Positions 25,211 through 33,512 of a stretch of 64,000 nucleotides of DNA are shown piece after piece. The stretch spans positions 62,001 to 126,000 of the forward strand of contig JAUJOT010000002.1 of NCBI GenBank assembly GCA_030447505.1, read 5' to 3'. The first letter of the stretch is position 1; the number at the start of each line of letters is the position of its first letter. Made by a program: the position numbers and the translations under genes. The DNA comes from Solirubrobacteraceae bacterium. Its GTDB lineage: Bacteria > Actinomycetota > Thermoleophilia > Solirubrobacterales > Solirubrobacteraceae. Below the pieces are notes generated by a model. The model was not told the DNA's origin. It worked only from the letters and a program-made list of their open reading frames with translations, and did no database searches.

Positions 25211-26710
25211 GTGAACCGTTCATCACGATCGCTCTGGCTCGACACCGCGCCGCCGTCCGCCTACCCGTCGCTCGAGCAGGAGCTCGACGTCGACGTGGCG
25301 GTCATCGGGGCGGGCATCGCAGGCATCACCACCGCGCTGCTGCTCAAGCGCCAGGGCGCGCGGGTGGCCGTCGTCGACCGCGATGTCGTGGCCGGCGAGG
25401 CGACCGGCCGGACGACGGCCAAGTGCAGCGCGCTGCAGGAGACCCGGTATCAGGAGCTTCGGTCCAAGCACGGCGACGACGTCGCAGCGGTGTACGCGGA
25501 CGCGAGCCTCGCGGCGCTCGCTCGGATCGCCGAGCTCGTCGACACGGAGGGGATCGGCTGCGACTTCGAGGTTCTCCCGGCCTTCACCTATGCGGCCGAC
25601 GACGAGCAGCTCGCGAAGGTGCACGAGGAGGTCGACGCAGCACGTGCCGCCGGCCTGCCGGTCGAGTTCACGACCGACACGCGACTCCCCTTCTCGGTCC
25701 CCGGAGCCGTGCGTCTGGACCACCAGGCGCAGTTCCATCCCGTGCGGTACGTGCGCGCGCTTGCGGACCTTGTGGACGGCGAGGGCTCTGCGGTCTTCGA
25801 ACACGTCACGGTCACCGAGGTCGACGAGGGCACGCCCTGCACGGTCAAGACCGACAGCGGCCGCACGATCAGCGCCGAGCACGTCGTCGTCGCGACGAAC
25901 TACCCGCTCCTCGACCGCGGGTTGTTCTTCGCCCGCCTCGAGCCGACCCGCTCGTACCTCGTGGCCGCGCGAGTGCGCGGCGACGTCCCCGACGGCATGC
26001 TGATCAGCGCCGGCAACCCGACGCGCTCGGTCCGCCCCTACAGGAGCGGGGATGACACGTGGCTCCTCGTCGGCGGCGAAGGGCACCAGACCGGGGCCGA
26101 CAAGGCGCAACCGGAGCGATACGACGCGCTCGAGGCGTTCGCCCGCGAGCACTGGGACGTCGTCGACGTCCCGTACCGGTGGTCGACGCAGGACGGGATG
26201 CCGGTCGACCAGGTCCCCTTCATCGGACGCTACACGCCGGTCTCCTCGCAGCTCTTCGTCGCGACGGGATTCCAGAAGTGGGGCATGACCAACGGCACGG
26301 CGGCGGCGATCCTGCTGACCGACCTGATCGCGGGACGGAGCAACCCGTGGGCCGACGTCTTCGACCCGAACCGCGCGCCGCTGTCGTCCCTGCCCAAGCT
26401 TGCGAGGCTCAACCTCCACGCCGGCCGCCACTTCGTCCGCGACCGACTCCGGTCACCCGACGTCGGCAGCACCGATGAAGTGCCGGCCGGGGAAGCACGC
26501 GTCGTCAGGGACGGGCTCGGCAAGCTCGGCGCCTACCGCGACGACCAAGGCGACGTTCACGCGGTGTCGCTGCGGTGCACGCACCTCGGCTGCCTGCTGC
26601 ACTTCAACGACGCCGAGACGACCTGGGACTGCCCGTGTCACGGCTCGCGCTTCGACGTCGACGGGCGCGTCCTGCAGGGGCCGGCGACGAAGCCGCTCGA
26701 GCAGCGCTGA
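25211..26710 (+). CDS. FAD-dependent oxidoreductase with C-terminal Rieske domain
   Basis: A 499-residue fusion. Residues about 25-400 are a DAO-type flavoprotein: VAVIGAGIAGITTALLLKRQ binds the FAD ADP part, followed by TGRTTAKCS. The last about 90 residues are a Rieske 2Fe-2S domain with the ligands CTHLGC and CPCHGSRFD. The flavin-Rieske fusion suggests electron transfer between a soluble donor and the flavin; substrates of this family are unknown. GTG at 25211 was chosen since AGGAGG lies 14 bases upstream and the conserved part starts soon after; the GTG at 25166 is an alternative adding 15 residues. It stands alone, with promoter DNA on both sides. Confidence 0.85.
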   Translation: MNRSSRSLWLDTAPPSAYPSLEQELDVDVAVIGAGIAGITTALLLKRQGARVAVVDRDVVAGEATGRTTAKCSALQETRYQELRSKHGDDVAAVYADASLAALARIAELVDTEGIGCDFEVLPAFTYAADDEQLAKVHEEVDAARAAGLPVEFTTDTRLPFSVPGAVRLDHQAQFHPVRYVRALADLVDGEGSAVFEHVTVTEVDEGTPCTVKTDSGRTISAEHVVVATNYPLLDRGLFFARLEPTRSYLVAARVRGDVPDGMLISAGNPTRSVRPYRSGDDTWLLVGGEGHQTGADKAQPERYDALEAFAREHWDVVDVPYRWSTQDGMPVDQVPFIGRYTPVSSQLFVATGFQKWGMTNGTAAAILLTDLIAGRSNPWADVFDPNRAPLSSLPKLARLNLHAGRHFVRDRLRSPDVGSTDEVPAGEARVVRDGLGKLGAYRDDQGDVHAVSLRCTHLGCLLHFNDAETTWDCPCHGSRFDVDGRVLQGPATKPLEQR

Positions 26711-26897
26711 CCTCGCCGAGGCGATCCAGTTCGAGCAGCCGGCCGCAGACAGCAGCGGGCACTCGACGAGGCGACGATGAAGAAGGCCGCCGTCAAGCAG
26801 ACCGTCGAGCAGGCCGAGGACGTCCTGACCGGCCGATGAGCCTGAGCGCGGCGCACAGCGTCCCGGCAACCCTCGTGCAAGGGAAAGTCGTCGCTCC

Positions 26898-26922
26898 GGT
26901 TACGGACCGTCTCGATGGGGTA
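26898..26922 (+). promoter_or_regulatory. Sigma-B/F-like stress promoter of the glycan operon
   Basis: GGTTAC (26898-26903), a 14-base spacer and GGGTA (26918-26922) fit the general-stress sigma factor consensus (GTTT-N12-16-GGGTA) well. The TTG start of the first operon gene is 59 bases further on with a clear AAGGAG ribosome site at 26971-26976. No housekeeping-type promoter was seen in the same gap. Stress control of the operon is therefore proposed, not proven. Confidence 0.45.
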
Positions 26923-26980
26923 GCTTCGTCGCGCCCTGCCGGGGGGCGCCATTCGCGGTCCCCGCCGACGAAGGAGCTCC

Positions 26981-28402
26981 TTGCACGACCGTTCGCGCGA
27001 TCCCGAAATCCTCGAGTTCCTCGGCGCCTTCGAGAGCACGTACCTCCCGGCGCACGACGCGGACATCATCGAGACGTCGGGACACGCGGACAGCTGGCGG
27101 CAGGACCTCGAGCTCATGCGCGAGCTCGGCGTCACGCGGCTGCGCTACCCGATCCGCTGGCACCGCGTCGAGCCGTCGCCCGGGGAGTACGACTGGTCGC
27201 ACACCGACGACGTCCTCGGCTACCTGCAGGCGCAGGGCCTGCGGCCGATCGTGGACCTCGTCCACCACACGAGCTACCCGCGCTGGCTCGACGGCGGCTT
27301 CGCCGACCCGCGCTTCGGCCCCGCCTACCGCGCCTACGCCGAGGCCGTCGCGCTGCGATACCCCTGGATCGAGGAGTACACCCTCTTCAACGAGCCGTTC
27401 GCGACGCTGTTCCTGGCCGGGCACGAGGCGGTCTGGCCGCCCTACCACCACGGCGTCGCGGGCTTCGTCGGGCTCCTGCGCAACATCCTGCCGGCGGTCG
27501 CCGACGTCAGCCGCCGCTACCGCGAGCTGCTGCCCCAAGCGCGCCACGTATGGACTGATTCCTGCGAAGGACACGCGGGGCTCGACGCGGCGGGCGAGGC
27601 GTTCGCGCGCTACTGCGACGACCGGCGCTTCTTCGCGATCGACGCCTTCCTCGGCCGCGCCTGCGACCGCGACCGTCCCTTCGTGCGCGATGTGATCGCG
27701 GCCGGCGGCGCCGAGCTGCTGGAGCTCGAGGCAGGGCACGTCGACGTCCTCGGACTCGACTACTACGTTCACCATGAGTGGTGCTACCGCGCCCGCCGCG
27801 GCGCGATCCCCGCGCAGATCGCGCGTCGCGCGCGACACCCGCAGGGCCCGGGGCACCCCCAGGCCAACGAGGTGGAGGGCATCACGCCGTCGCGGCGGCC
27901 GCGCGGCCTGGCCGCGCTGATCGGCGAGTACCACCGGCACCTCGGGCTGCCGATGATCCTCGCGGAGACGAACCTGCGCGGCGCGACGTCGGACCGGGCG
28001 ACGTTCCTCAAGCACACGCTCGAGCAGGTCGAGCAGGCGCGCGTCGCCGGAGCGCCGATCGACGCCTACTGCTGGTTCGCCTTCCTCGACTCGCTCGACT
28101 GGTGCTCGCTGCTGGCCCGCTGCGACCGCGAGATCGACCCCGTCGGCGTCATCGCGCTCGACGAGCGGCTGCAGCGCCATGAGTCGAGCATGTCGCGCGC
28201 GTGGTCGGCTGCCGCGCGCGGCGCGCCGTCGCACGCGCTTCCCGCCTATCGCTTGACGCTGCCGACCGCCGCCTGGCTGGAGCACTTGATGGCGCTGATG
28301 GCGCACTACGACTGGATCGACGCGCCGGCCGCGGAGGTGGCCGAGTTCCAACGGGGAGTCCTGCGCGTGGTCGCCGGCCGCGTCCCGGAGGCCACCTCAT
28401 GA
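26981..28402 (+). CDS. GH1-like family glycoside hydrolase
   Basis: A 473-residue (beta/alpha)8-barrel protein. ELGVTRLRYPIRWHRVEPSPGEYDW and the acid/base segment TLFNEP are those of glycoside hydrolase family 1; a second glutamate in MILAETNLRG lies where the nucleophile (TENG in typical members) is expected, with a changed surrounding. Activity on a beta-glycoside is possible but not certain. The start is TTG, supported by AAGGAG 4 bases upstream. The stop overlaps the next ATG (ATGA), so it heads a coupled operon with two transferases of cell-surface polymers. It has no signal peptide. Confidence 0.75.
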   Translation: MHDRSRDPEILEFLGAFESTYLPAHDADIIETSGHADSWRQDLELMRELGVTRLRYPIRWHRVEPSPGEYDWSHTDDVLGYLQAQGLRPIVDLVHHTSYPRWLDGGFADPRFGPAYRAYAEAVALRYPWIEEYTLFNEPFATLFLAGHEAVWPPYHHGVAGFVGLLRNILPAVADVSRRYRELLPQARHVWTDSCEGHAGLDAAGEAFARYCDDRRFFAIDAFLGRACDRDRPFVRDVIAAGGAELLELEAGHVDVLGLDYYVHHEWCYRARRGAIPAQIARRARHPQGPGHPQANEVEGITPSRRPRGLAALIGEYHRHLGLPMILAETNLRGATSDRATFLKHTLEQVEQARVAGAPIDAYCWFAFLDSLDWCSLLARCDREIDPVGVIALDERLQRHESSMSRAWSAAARGAPSHALPAYRLTLPTAAWLEHLMALMAHYDWIDAPAAEVAEFQRGVLRVVAGRVPEATS

Positions 28403-29535
28403 TCCGATCGGAGCTCGTCGTCTTCTCCCACCTGCGCTGGGACTTCGTCTGGCAGCGCCCGCAGCACCTGATCTCGCGGATCGGCGCGCAGCGGCGGACG
28501 TGGTTCGTCGAGGAGCCACAGGTCGTTCCCGGTCTCGCCGGCCCCCGGCTGCACGTCGACGAGGCCGCGCCCGTGCGGCGCGTCTGGCTCGAGGTCTCGG
28601 GCGAGCCGCGCCACGTCGGCTTCGACGACCCGGCCGCGGAGGGGTACCCCGAGGCCGTCGCGGCGCTGCTGGGCAGCGAGCCGCGACGGACCATCTGGGC
28701 CTACACGCCGATGGCGCTGCCGCTGATCGACCGGCTGGAACGGTCGCTGCTCGTGTATGACGTCATGGACGACCTCGCGTCGTTCGCGTTCGCGCCGCCC
28801 GCGATGCGGCTGAGCCAGCAGCGCCTGCTCGATCAGGCGAGCATCGTCTTCACCGGCGGGCGCACGATCCACACCGGTGTCAAGCACCGCGCGGCCGGCC
28901 CCGTCCACCTGTTCCCGTCCGGCGTCGAGCCGGAGCACTACGCCGCGGCCCACGAGCACCGTACGCCACGCACGCGGCCGGTCGCGGGGTACGTCGGGGT
29001 GATCGACGAGCGCGTCGACCTCGGTCTCGTCGCCGGCCTCGCCGAGCGTCTGCCGCAGTGGGACATCCAGATGGTCGGTCCCGTGGCGAAGATCGATCCC
29101 GCGGTCCTGCCGCAGGCGCCCAACCTCCACTACCCCGGGATGCAGCCCTACGAGCGGCTGCCGCAGGTCATGGGCGGCTTCGATGTCGCGCTGATGCCGT
29201 TCGCCCTCAACGAGGCGACCCGCTCGATCAGCCCGACGAAGACGCTCGAGTACTTCGCCGCGGGTCTGCCGGTGGTCTCGACGCGGGTCGGCGACGTGGT
29301 CGCCGACTACGCCGACGTGGTCGCGCTACGCGACGACGCCGACGGTTTTGCCGCCGCCTGCGAGCACCTGCACGGCCGCACCGACGGCCACCGCGATGGG
29401 AGGGTGCGCGCGAATCTGCGCCTGCACCACTGGGACGCGATCGCGCATCGCATGCAGGCCCTCATGACCGCCGTCGTGCTCGGCACCGCCGACGAGCTGC
29501 TCGCGCCGAGCACGACCGGCGTCGCGCGACGTTGA
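28399..29535 (+). CDS. Glycosyltransferase, GT4-like
   Basis: A 378-residue GT-B transferase. The N-terminus (VVFSHLRWDFVWQRPQHL) and LLVYDVMDDLASF are typical of group-1 transferases next to GH1-like and UDP-galactopyranose mutase-like genes. The C-terminal donor domain holds VAGYVGVIDERVDLGL, LHYPGMQPYERLPQVMGGFDVALMPF and the EX7E-like PTKTLEYFAAGLPVVST. Donor and acceptor sugars are not known. Translation is coupled at both ends: ATGA with the hydrolase, and TTGA with the next gene. The longer upstream open frame has no homology and was not used. Confidence 0.85.
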   Translation: MIRSELVVFSHLRWDFVWQRPQHLISRIGAQRRTWFVEEPQVVPGLAGPRLHVDEAAPVRRVWLEVSGEPRHVGFDDPAAEGYPEAVAALLGSEPRRTIWAYTPMALPLIDRLERSLLVYDVMDDLASFAFAPPAMRLSQQRLLDQASIVFTGGRTIHTGVKHRAAGPVHLFPSGVEPEHYAAAHEHRTPRTRPVAGYVGVIDERVDLGLVAGLAERLPQWDIQMVGPVAKIDPAVLPQAPNLHYPGMQPYERLPQVMGGFDVALMPFALNEATRSISPTKTLEYFAAGLPVVSTRVGDVVADYADVVALRDDADGFAAACEHLHGRTDGHRDGRVRANLRLHHWDAIAHRMQALMTAVVLGTADELLAPSTTGVARR

Positions 29536-30659
29536 GACGGTTCAGCGTCGTCTTCTCGAGCTGGCATGGCCGCTACTCCGACAGCCCGCGCGCGATCTCC
29601 GAGGAGCTGCGGCGAACTCGGCCAGAGGTGCGACAGGTGTGGCTGCTCGACGACGAGGCGCCGCACCCGCCGGAGCACGTCGAGCGCGTAGCGACCGGCA
29701 GCCCGGAAGCGGTCGCGGCGCTCGAGGCGGCGCGCTGGATCGTCTCCAACGACGTCCTGCCGATGGCCTTCGAGAAGCGCCCGGACGCGGTCTACCTGCA
29801 GACCTGGCACGGCACGCCGCTCAAGCGGATCGGCTTCGACGTGCGCAACCCGACGTTTCCGGACGCCGAATACCACTACTCCGTGGAGCTCGTGCGGGAG
29901 GTCGCGCGCTGGGACGCCCTGCTGTCGCCGAACCCCTACAGCACCGAGATCCTGCGCGGCGCCTTCCGCTTCGACGGGCCGACGCTCGAGACCGGCCTGC
30001 CGCGCAACGACGCGCTGCAAGGCCCCGATCGCGACGCGCGGCGGGCGGCAGCCCGCGACGCGCTCGGGCTCGAGCCGCAGACCCTGGCGGTGCTGTACGC
30101 GCCGACGTGGCGCGACGACTTCAGCATGACGTTCGAGCTCGACCTCGACGCCGTGCACGCCGCGCTGGGCGACAGCACGGTGCTCCTCGTGCGGGCGCAC
30201 GGCCTCACCGCCGCGCGCACCCAGCTGCGGCCCGCAGCGGGCATGCGCGACGTCACGCGCTGGCCGGACATCACGGACCTGTACCTCGCCGCGGACGTGC
30301 TTCTGACCGACTACTCGTCGGCGATGGTCGACTTCGCGATCACCGGGAAGCCGCAACTGTTCTTCACCTACGACCTCGACGACTACCGCGACCGCGTCCG
30401 CGGCTTCTACCTCGAGCTCGAGGCGGTGGTGCCGGGCCCGCTGCTGGCGACGACGCACGAGGTGATCGAGGCGCTCCGGGACCTGGAGGCGGTCGCCGCA
30501 GCCCACAGACGGGCCTACCGGCGCTTCGTCGAGCGCTTCTGTGGGCTGGACGACGGGCGCGCGAGCAGCCGCGCGATTCAGGCGCTGCTCGGCGACGGCG
30601 TGAAGAGGCCGGCGATCGCATCGAAGTCGCCGCGGTCGAGCCGCACTCTCGGCGCCTGA
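29532..30659 (+). CDS. CDP-glycerol glycerophosphotransferase-like protein
   Basis: A 375-residue TagB/TagF-type enzyme. Typical segments are YLQTWHGTPLKRIGFD, the YHYSVELVREVARWDALLSPNPYS region, VLYAPTWRD and LLTDYSSAMVDFAITGKPQLFFTYDLDDY. These enzymes transfer glycerol phosphate (or related) units when teichoic-acid-like polymers are built. The start is a TTG overlapping the previous stop (TTGA, 29532-29535). The last 82 bases overlap the convergent aldo/keto reductase, and the C-terminal 20 residues (KRPAIASKSPRSSRTLGA) look unconserved. It completes a three-gene operon for a surface polymer. Confidence 0.85.
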   Translation: MRRFSVVFSSWHGRYSDSPRAISEELRRTRPEVRQVWLLDDEAPHPPEHVERVATGSPEAVAALEAARWIVSNDVLPMAFEKRPDAVYLQTWHGTPLKRIGFDVRNPTFPDAEYHYSVELVREVARWDALLSPNPYSTEILRGAFRFDGPTLETGLPRNDALQGPDRDARRAAARDALGLEPQTLAVLYAPTWRDDFSMTFELDLDAVHAALGDSTVLLVRAHGLTAARTQLRPAAGMRDVTRWPDITDLYLAADVLLTDYSSAMVDFAITGKPQLFFTYDLDDYRDRVRGFYLELEAVVPGPLLATTHEVIEALRDLEAVAAAHRRAYRRFVERFCGLDDGRASSRAIQALLGDGVKRPAIASKSPRSSRTLGA

Positions 30660-31453
30660 GCCGAGTCGAGGGCGCTCTCGGGGCGGCTCGCGCCGGGGAT
30701 CGGGATCACGACCTCCGAGCACGCCAGCAGCCAGGCGAGGATGACGCGGTACGGCGAGAAGCCGTAGCGCTGCGCGACCGCGCGCAGCGGAGCGGCTGCA
30801 TCGCCGAGCACCGCCGCGCGCTCGATGCCGCCGAACGGCGACCACGGCAGGAACGCGATCCCGTACCGCTCGCACGTCTCGAGCTCGCCGTTTCGCAGGG
30901 GCTGAGCGAAGCACGGCGACAGCTCGTTCTGCACCGAGGCGACGTCCACGATCCGGCGCGCCGCCTCGATCTGCGCCACGGTGACGTTCGAGATCCCGAC
31001 CAGGCGGACCTTCCCGGCCTGCTGGAGCTCGCGCAGCGCCCCGACCGACTCCTCGAACGGGACCGCGGGGTCGGGGCGGTGGAACTGGTAGAGGTCGATG
31101 CACTCGACCTCCAGCCGCCGCAGCGACGCCTCGCACGCCGCCTTCAGATGCTCGGGCCGCCCGTCGAGCTCCCACGCGCTGCCACGCCGGGTGTGCCCAC
31201 CCTTCGTCGCGACGAGGACGTCCTCCCGTCGCGAGCAGCTCCGCAGCGCCCGTCCGATCAGGCGCTCGTTGTGCCCGAGCTCCGACTCGTCGCGCGCATA
31301 TGCATCCGCCGTGTCGAGCAGCTGCACGCCGGCATCGACAGCCGCGTGAATCGTGCGCACGCTGCGGCCATCGTCGCGACGGTCACGCGTCGACATCGGC
31401 AGGCAGCCGATCCCGATCGGATGGATCGACCGGTCGCCGAGGTTGCGCTTCAC
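30578..31453 (-). CDS. Aldo/keto reductase
   Basis: A 291-residue AKR-superfamily NADPH oxidoreductase. Tetrad residues are visible: Asp and Tyr in LLDTADAYARDE, Lys in VLVATKGGH and His in LYQFHRPDP. Substrate-phosphate region VIPIPGASRPE binds the cofactor. GTG at 31453 (MKRNLGDRSIHPIGIGC) was chosen over a GTG 15 bases upstream because of a CAGGG-like ribosome site. The substrate cannot be told. Its 3' end lies inside the end of the convergent glycerophosphotransferase gene (82 bases shared). Confidence 0.85.
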   Translation of the reverse strand: MKRNLGDRSIHPIGIGCLPMSTRDRRDDGRSVRTIHAAVDAGVQLLDTADAYARDESELGHNERLIGRALRSCSRREDVLVATKGGHTRRGSAWELDGRPEHLKAACEASLRRLEVECIDLYQFHRPDPAVPFEESVGALRELQQAGKVRLVGISNVTVAQIEAARRIVDVASVQNELSPCFAQPLRNGELETCERYGIAFLPWSPFGGIERAAVLGDAAAPLRAVAQRYGFSPYRVILAWLLACSEVVIPIPGASRPESALDSAQAPRVRLDRGDFDAIAGLFTPSPSSA

Positions 31454-31541
31454 TGAGAGCCCTGCCACGAAAAGGAGCCGATCCGCGCGACGGACGGCGA
31501 CGCAGCAGTCGAGGTTAGCCGGTCGAGGATCTGCCGTGGTG

Positions 31542-31811
31542 TGCGCTCCGAGTACCCGAGAGGCGTATCTCGCGGCCGTGACCGCGTTCGTGCGTGGCTC
31601 GCGAGGCGACGACGGGCCGGCCGGGACGCCCTCGTTGCTTCGCGCGCACGCGATCTCGCCGTGCGTGGCTTGCAAGCGCCAGAAAAGGTCAAGCGGAGCG
31701 TGGGCGCCGGCGTCGGTCAATCAGGCGCTCGCCGTCATCGATCCCTGTTTCGCCTCCTCGGGGCTCGCTGCTGCGATCGAGAGCGCCCGCGCTACCTCGC
31801 CCGCTCGGTAA
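31542..31811 (+). pseudogene. Tyrosine recombinase N-terminal remnant
   Basis: No single frame is intact, but pieces of a site-specific recombinase core-binding (SAM-like) domain line up in order: PSTREAYLAAVTAFV (from about 31548), then one frame over WLARRRRAGRDAL and ASRARDLAVR, then back in the first frame ASVNQALAVIDPCFASSGL, ending at TAA 31811. Two frameshifts are needed and the catalytic domain (R-H-R-Y) is absent. The order and wording fit phage/transposon integrases of actinobacteria. It marks the left side of a decayed mobile region that continues to about 36.2 kb. Confidence 0.5.
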
Positions 31812-31986
31812 CGCCGTTGGTGCGGCGACCGGCGATGACCGCGCTGCTGATCCAGGCGACGCAGTAGAGGGCCTTGACGCGACGGGAACGCGTCCGCCAC
31901 GACGTGTCCAGCTTTCGCATCACGAGCCATCGAAGCGGACCCGCCGGGTACCAGCTGCGCGCACGGCTCCGCCAAGCGTCCCGCAA
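31792..31986 (-). CDS. Small hypothetical protein
   Basis: A possible 64-residue product with a TTG start, 15 bases after the membrane protein gene on the same strand. Codon third positions are mostly G or C, as in true genes of this chromosome. A hydrophobic stretch VKALYCVAWISSAVIAG near the C-terminus could be a membrane helix. No family recognised, and it overlaps the recombinase remnant by 20 bases; it may not be expressed. Confidence 0.3.
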   Translation of the reverse strand: MRDAWRSRARSWYPAGPLRWLVMRKLDTSWRTRSRRVKALYCVAWISSAVIAGRRTNGVTERAR

Positions 31987-32001
31987 ATGTAGACGCGCCG
32001 G

Positions 32002-32247
32002 TCAGCTGCGCGTCTGACGCCGCGTCACCCATGCGCCTGCGATGACCGAGAGCGCAACGGACGCGATCATCGGGAGGGGGTAGGCGTTGCTGAGCCAGTT
32101 GGACACGGCCCCGCACTCCGCGTCTCGGCACGACACGCCTTCCCCGGCCGCCATGGCCAGTCCCAGCGTGATCGCGATGAGCGCGCCGTAGACGACGACC
32201 GCCGTTAGCACGAAGCAGACGGCAGCGCGCACCGAGTCAGCGGTCAC
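32002..32247 (-). CDS. Small two-helix membrane protein
   Basis: An 81-residue protein with two membrane segments, VCFVLTAVVVYGALIAITLGLAM (about residues 10-32) and PMIASVALSVIAGAWV (about 59-74). Between them is a loop with two cysteines (SCRDAECGAV), which could form a disulfide outside the membrane. Basic residues at the C-terminus (TRRQTRS) place that end in the cytoplasm. The family is not recognised. It stands between the recombinase remnant and the nuclease gene. Confidence 0.55.
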   Translation of the reverse strand: MTADSVRAAVCFVLTAVVVYGALIAITLGLAMAAGEGVSCRDAECGAVSNWLSNAYPLPMIASVALSVIAGAWVTRRQTRS

Positions 32248-32315
32248 GCCGAGATCGTATTCGCCGTAGCGCGGGCACGACGCGCCTTTGGCGTCGAAGC
32301 GGAAGCCTCGACCTA

Positions 32316-32603
32316 ATGGCCGAATCGCTTCCGTTCAAGGCAGCCGTTACCGCGGTGACCAAGCCGGCCGCGCTCACGCCTGACGATCTCGCGGAACGAG
32401 CGACCGGCCTCGCCTGCGTCGTCGCCGGTTTCGCCGGACTCGAACTGGACCGCCGACTCAGATGCCCGATGGTCGACATAGGCATCGAGTCCCGCAGGAG
32501 CCTCGCCGAGTGTTCGTCGTCCTCCTCGGCCGTTCAAGGGCGCTTCGACGAGATGCGTGACTCGCGCGATCCGAGAGCGCGCCAGCGCGCGCGTGGCGAC
32601 TAG
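32316..32603 (+). CDS. Hypothetical protein, doubtful
   Basis: A 95-codon open frame ending 9 bases before the GIY-YIG gene. The first 65 residues (MAESLPFKAAVTAV to IESRRSLAE) have plausible codon use and an ATLACVVAGFAGLELD-like hydrophobic core; the tail is Ser/Arg-rich and looks non-coding. An equally long frame exists on the other strand. No family recognised. It may be a real short gene, an upstream partner of the nuclease, or chance. Confidence 0.3.
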   Translation: MAESLPFKAAVTAVTKPAALTPDDLAERATGLACVVAGFAGLELDRRLRCPMVDIGIESRRSLAECSSSSSAVQGRFDEMRDSRDPRARQRARGD

Positions 32604-32612
32604 GGTCAAGGC

Positions 32613-33512
32613 GTGCGAGGACGCTACCGCTTCAACTCAGACGAGATCGCGTGGATCCGTGAGCAGCTCGTGCAGTTGCGAGTGGCCGAGCGCGAGCCGC
32701 AGAAGCGGATCCGCGCTCGTCTTCGGCGCGCTGAGTTCCGCATCAGCGACTGGGCCACCGACAAGGAGGGCTTCACCGCGTCGGACTTCGACGCTCTGGT
32801 GGCGACCGGGCGGATCGTTCGCGACGACAGCGTCGGGGCGATATGCGTCGGCCCTGATCCGGTCGACGTCGGCGTGTCCGGCGGACCGATCGACACGTGG
32901 GTCGAAGCCGAACTTGCCGCGGCGATCGCCGCCCTGACTGCGCCGCGACACGACGTCGCCGAGCTGATGGCGAGCGCCGACGTCGGCCGCGAGCCCGGCG
33001 CCGAGCTTGACAGCCCGGGGCTCTACGCGCTGTACGCCAGCGCGGCGACGTGGCGGCATCTCGGCTTGGGGAAGCCACCCGACGATCGGCCGCTATACGT
33101 CGGCAAGGCCGAGGACAGTCTCGTCACACGCGACCTGCGCACGCACTTCGTCACCGGCGCGACGGGGCGTTCCTCACCGCGACGCTCGTTCGCCGCTCTC
33201 CTGGTCGACGACTTGGCGCTCGTGCCGATGCCCCGACGGCCTGACAACCCCGAGCCTGCGAAGTGGACCCACTACTCGCTTGAGCCAGATGGCGACGAGC
33301 GACTGACCGGCTGGATGCTCAAGCATCTAAAGCTCGCCGCCTGGCCGTCGCGAGCCGTCAGCCCACTGGGAGCGATGGAGCGCGCGGTAACGCAGCACTG
33401 GCGCCCGCCGCTGAATCTGACAAGCGTTCAGCAGCTGTGGTGCGGGCAGGTGCGTGCCGCACGTGCCGCGCTCGCGCGGGCCGCCGAGGACTGGGCGCGC
33501 CGGCGAGGGTAG
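32613..33512 (+). CDS. GIY-YIG nuclease-family protein
   Basis: A 299-residue protein with a C-terminal GIY-YIG-like nuclease domain. PGLYALY (135-141) supplies the GIY strand and PLYVGKAEDSL (160-170) the YIG strand, with a longer than usual spacer. Arg173/Arg176 (TRDLRTHF), Glu256 (AMERAVTQHW) and Asn268 (RPPLN) occupy the positions of the catalytic Arg, metal-binding Glu and conserved Asn. The N-terminal about 80 residues (RYRFNSDEIAWIREQL to SDFDALVATGRIV) look like a separate helical, possibly DNA-binding, domain. Start is GTG at 32613. Stand-alone nucleases of this kind are known from actinobacteria with no assigned role; it sits in a mobile region beside an IS110 element. Confidence 0.75.
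   Translation: MRGRYRFNSDEIAWIREQLVQLRVAEREPQKRIRARLRRAEFRISDWATDKEGFTASDFDALVATGRIVRDDSVGAICVGPDPVDVGVSGGPIDTWVEAELAAAIAALTAPRHDVAELMASADVGREPGAELDSPGLYALYASAATWRHLGLGKPPDDRPLYVGKAEDSLVTRDLRTHFVTGATGRSSPRRSFAALLVDDLALVPMPRRPDNPEPAKWTHYSLEPDGDERLTGWMLKHLKLAAWPSRAVSPLGAMERAVTQHWRPPLNLTSVQQLWCGQVRAARAALARAAEDWARRRG

Noticed and set aside
26777-26839. A 20-codon ORF (MKKAAVKQTVEQAEDVLTGR) after the Rieske oxidoreductase
   Set aside because: Lys/Glu content is protein-like, but it is very short, has no clear ribosome site and no family; it may be a gene remnant.
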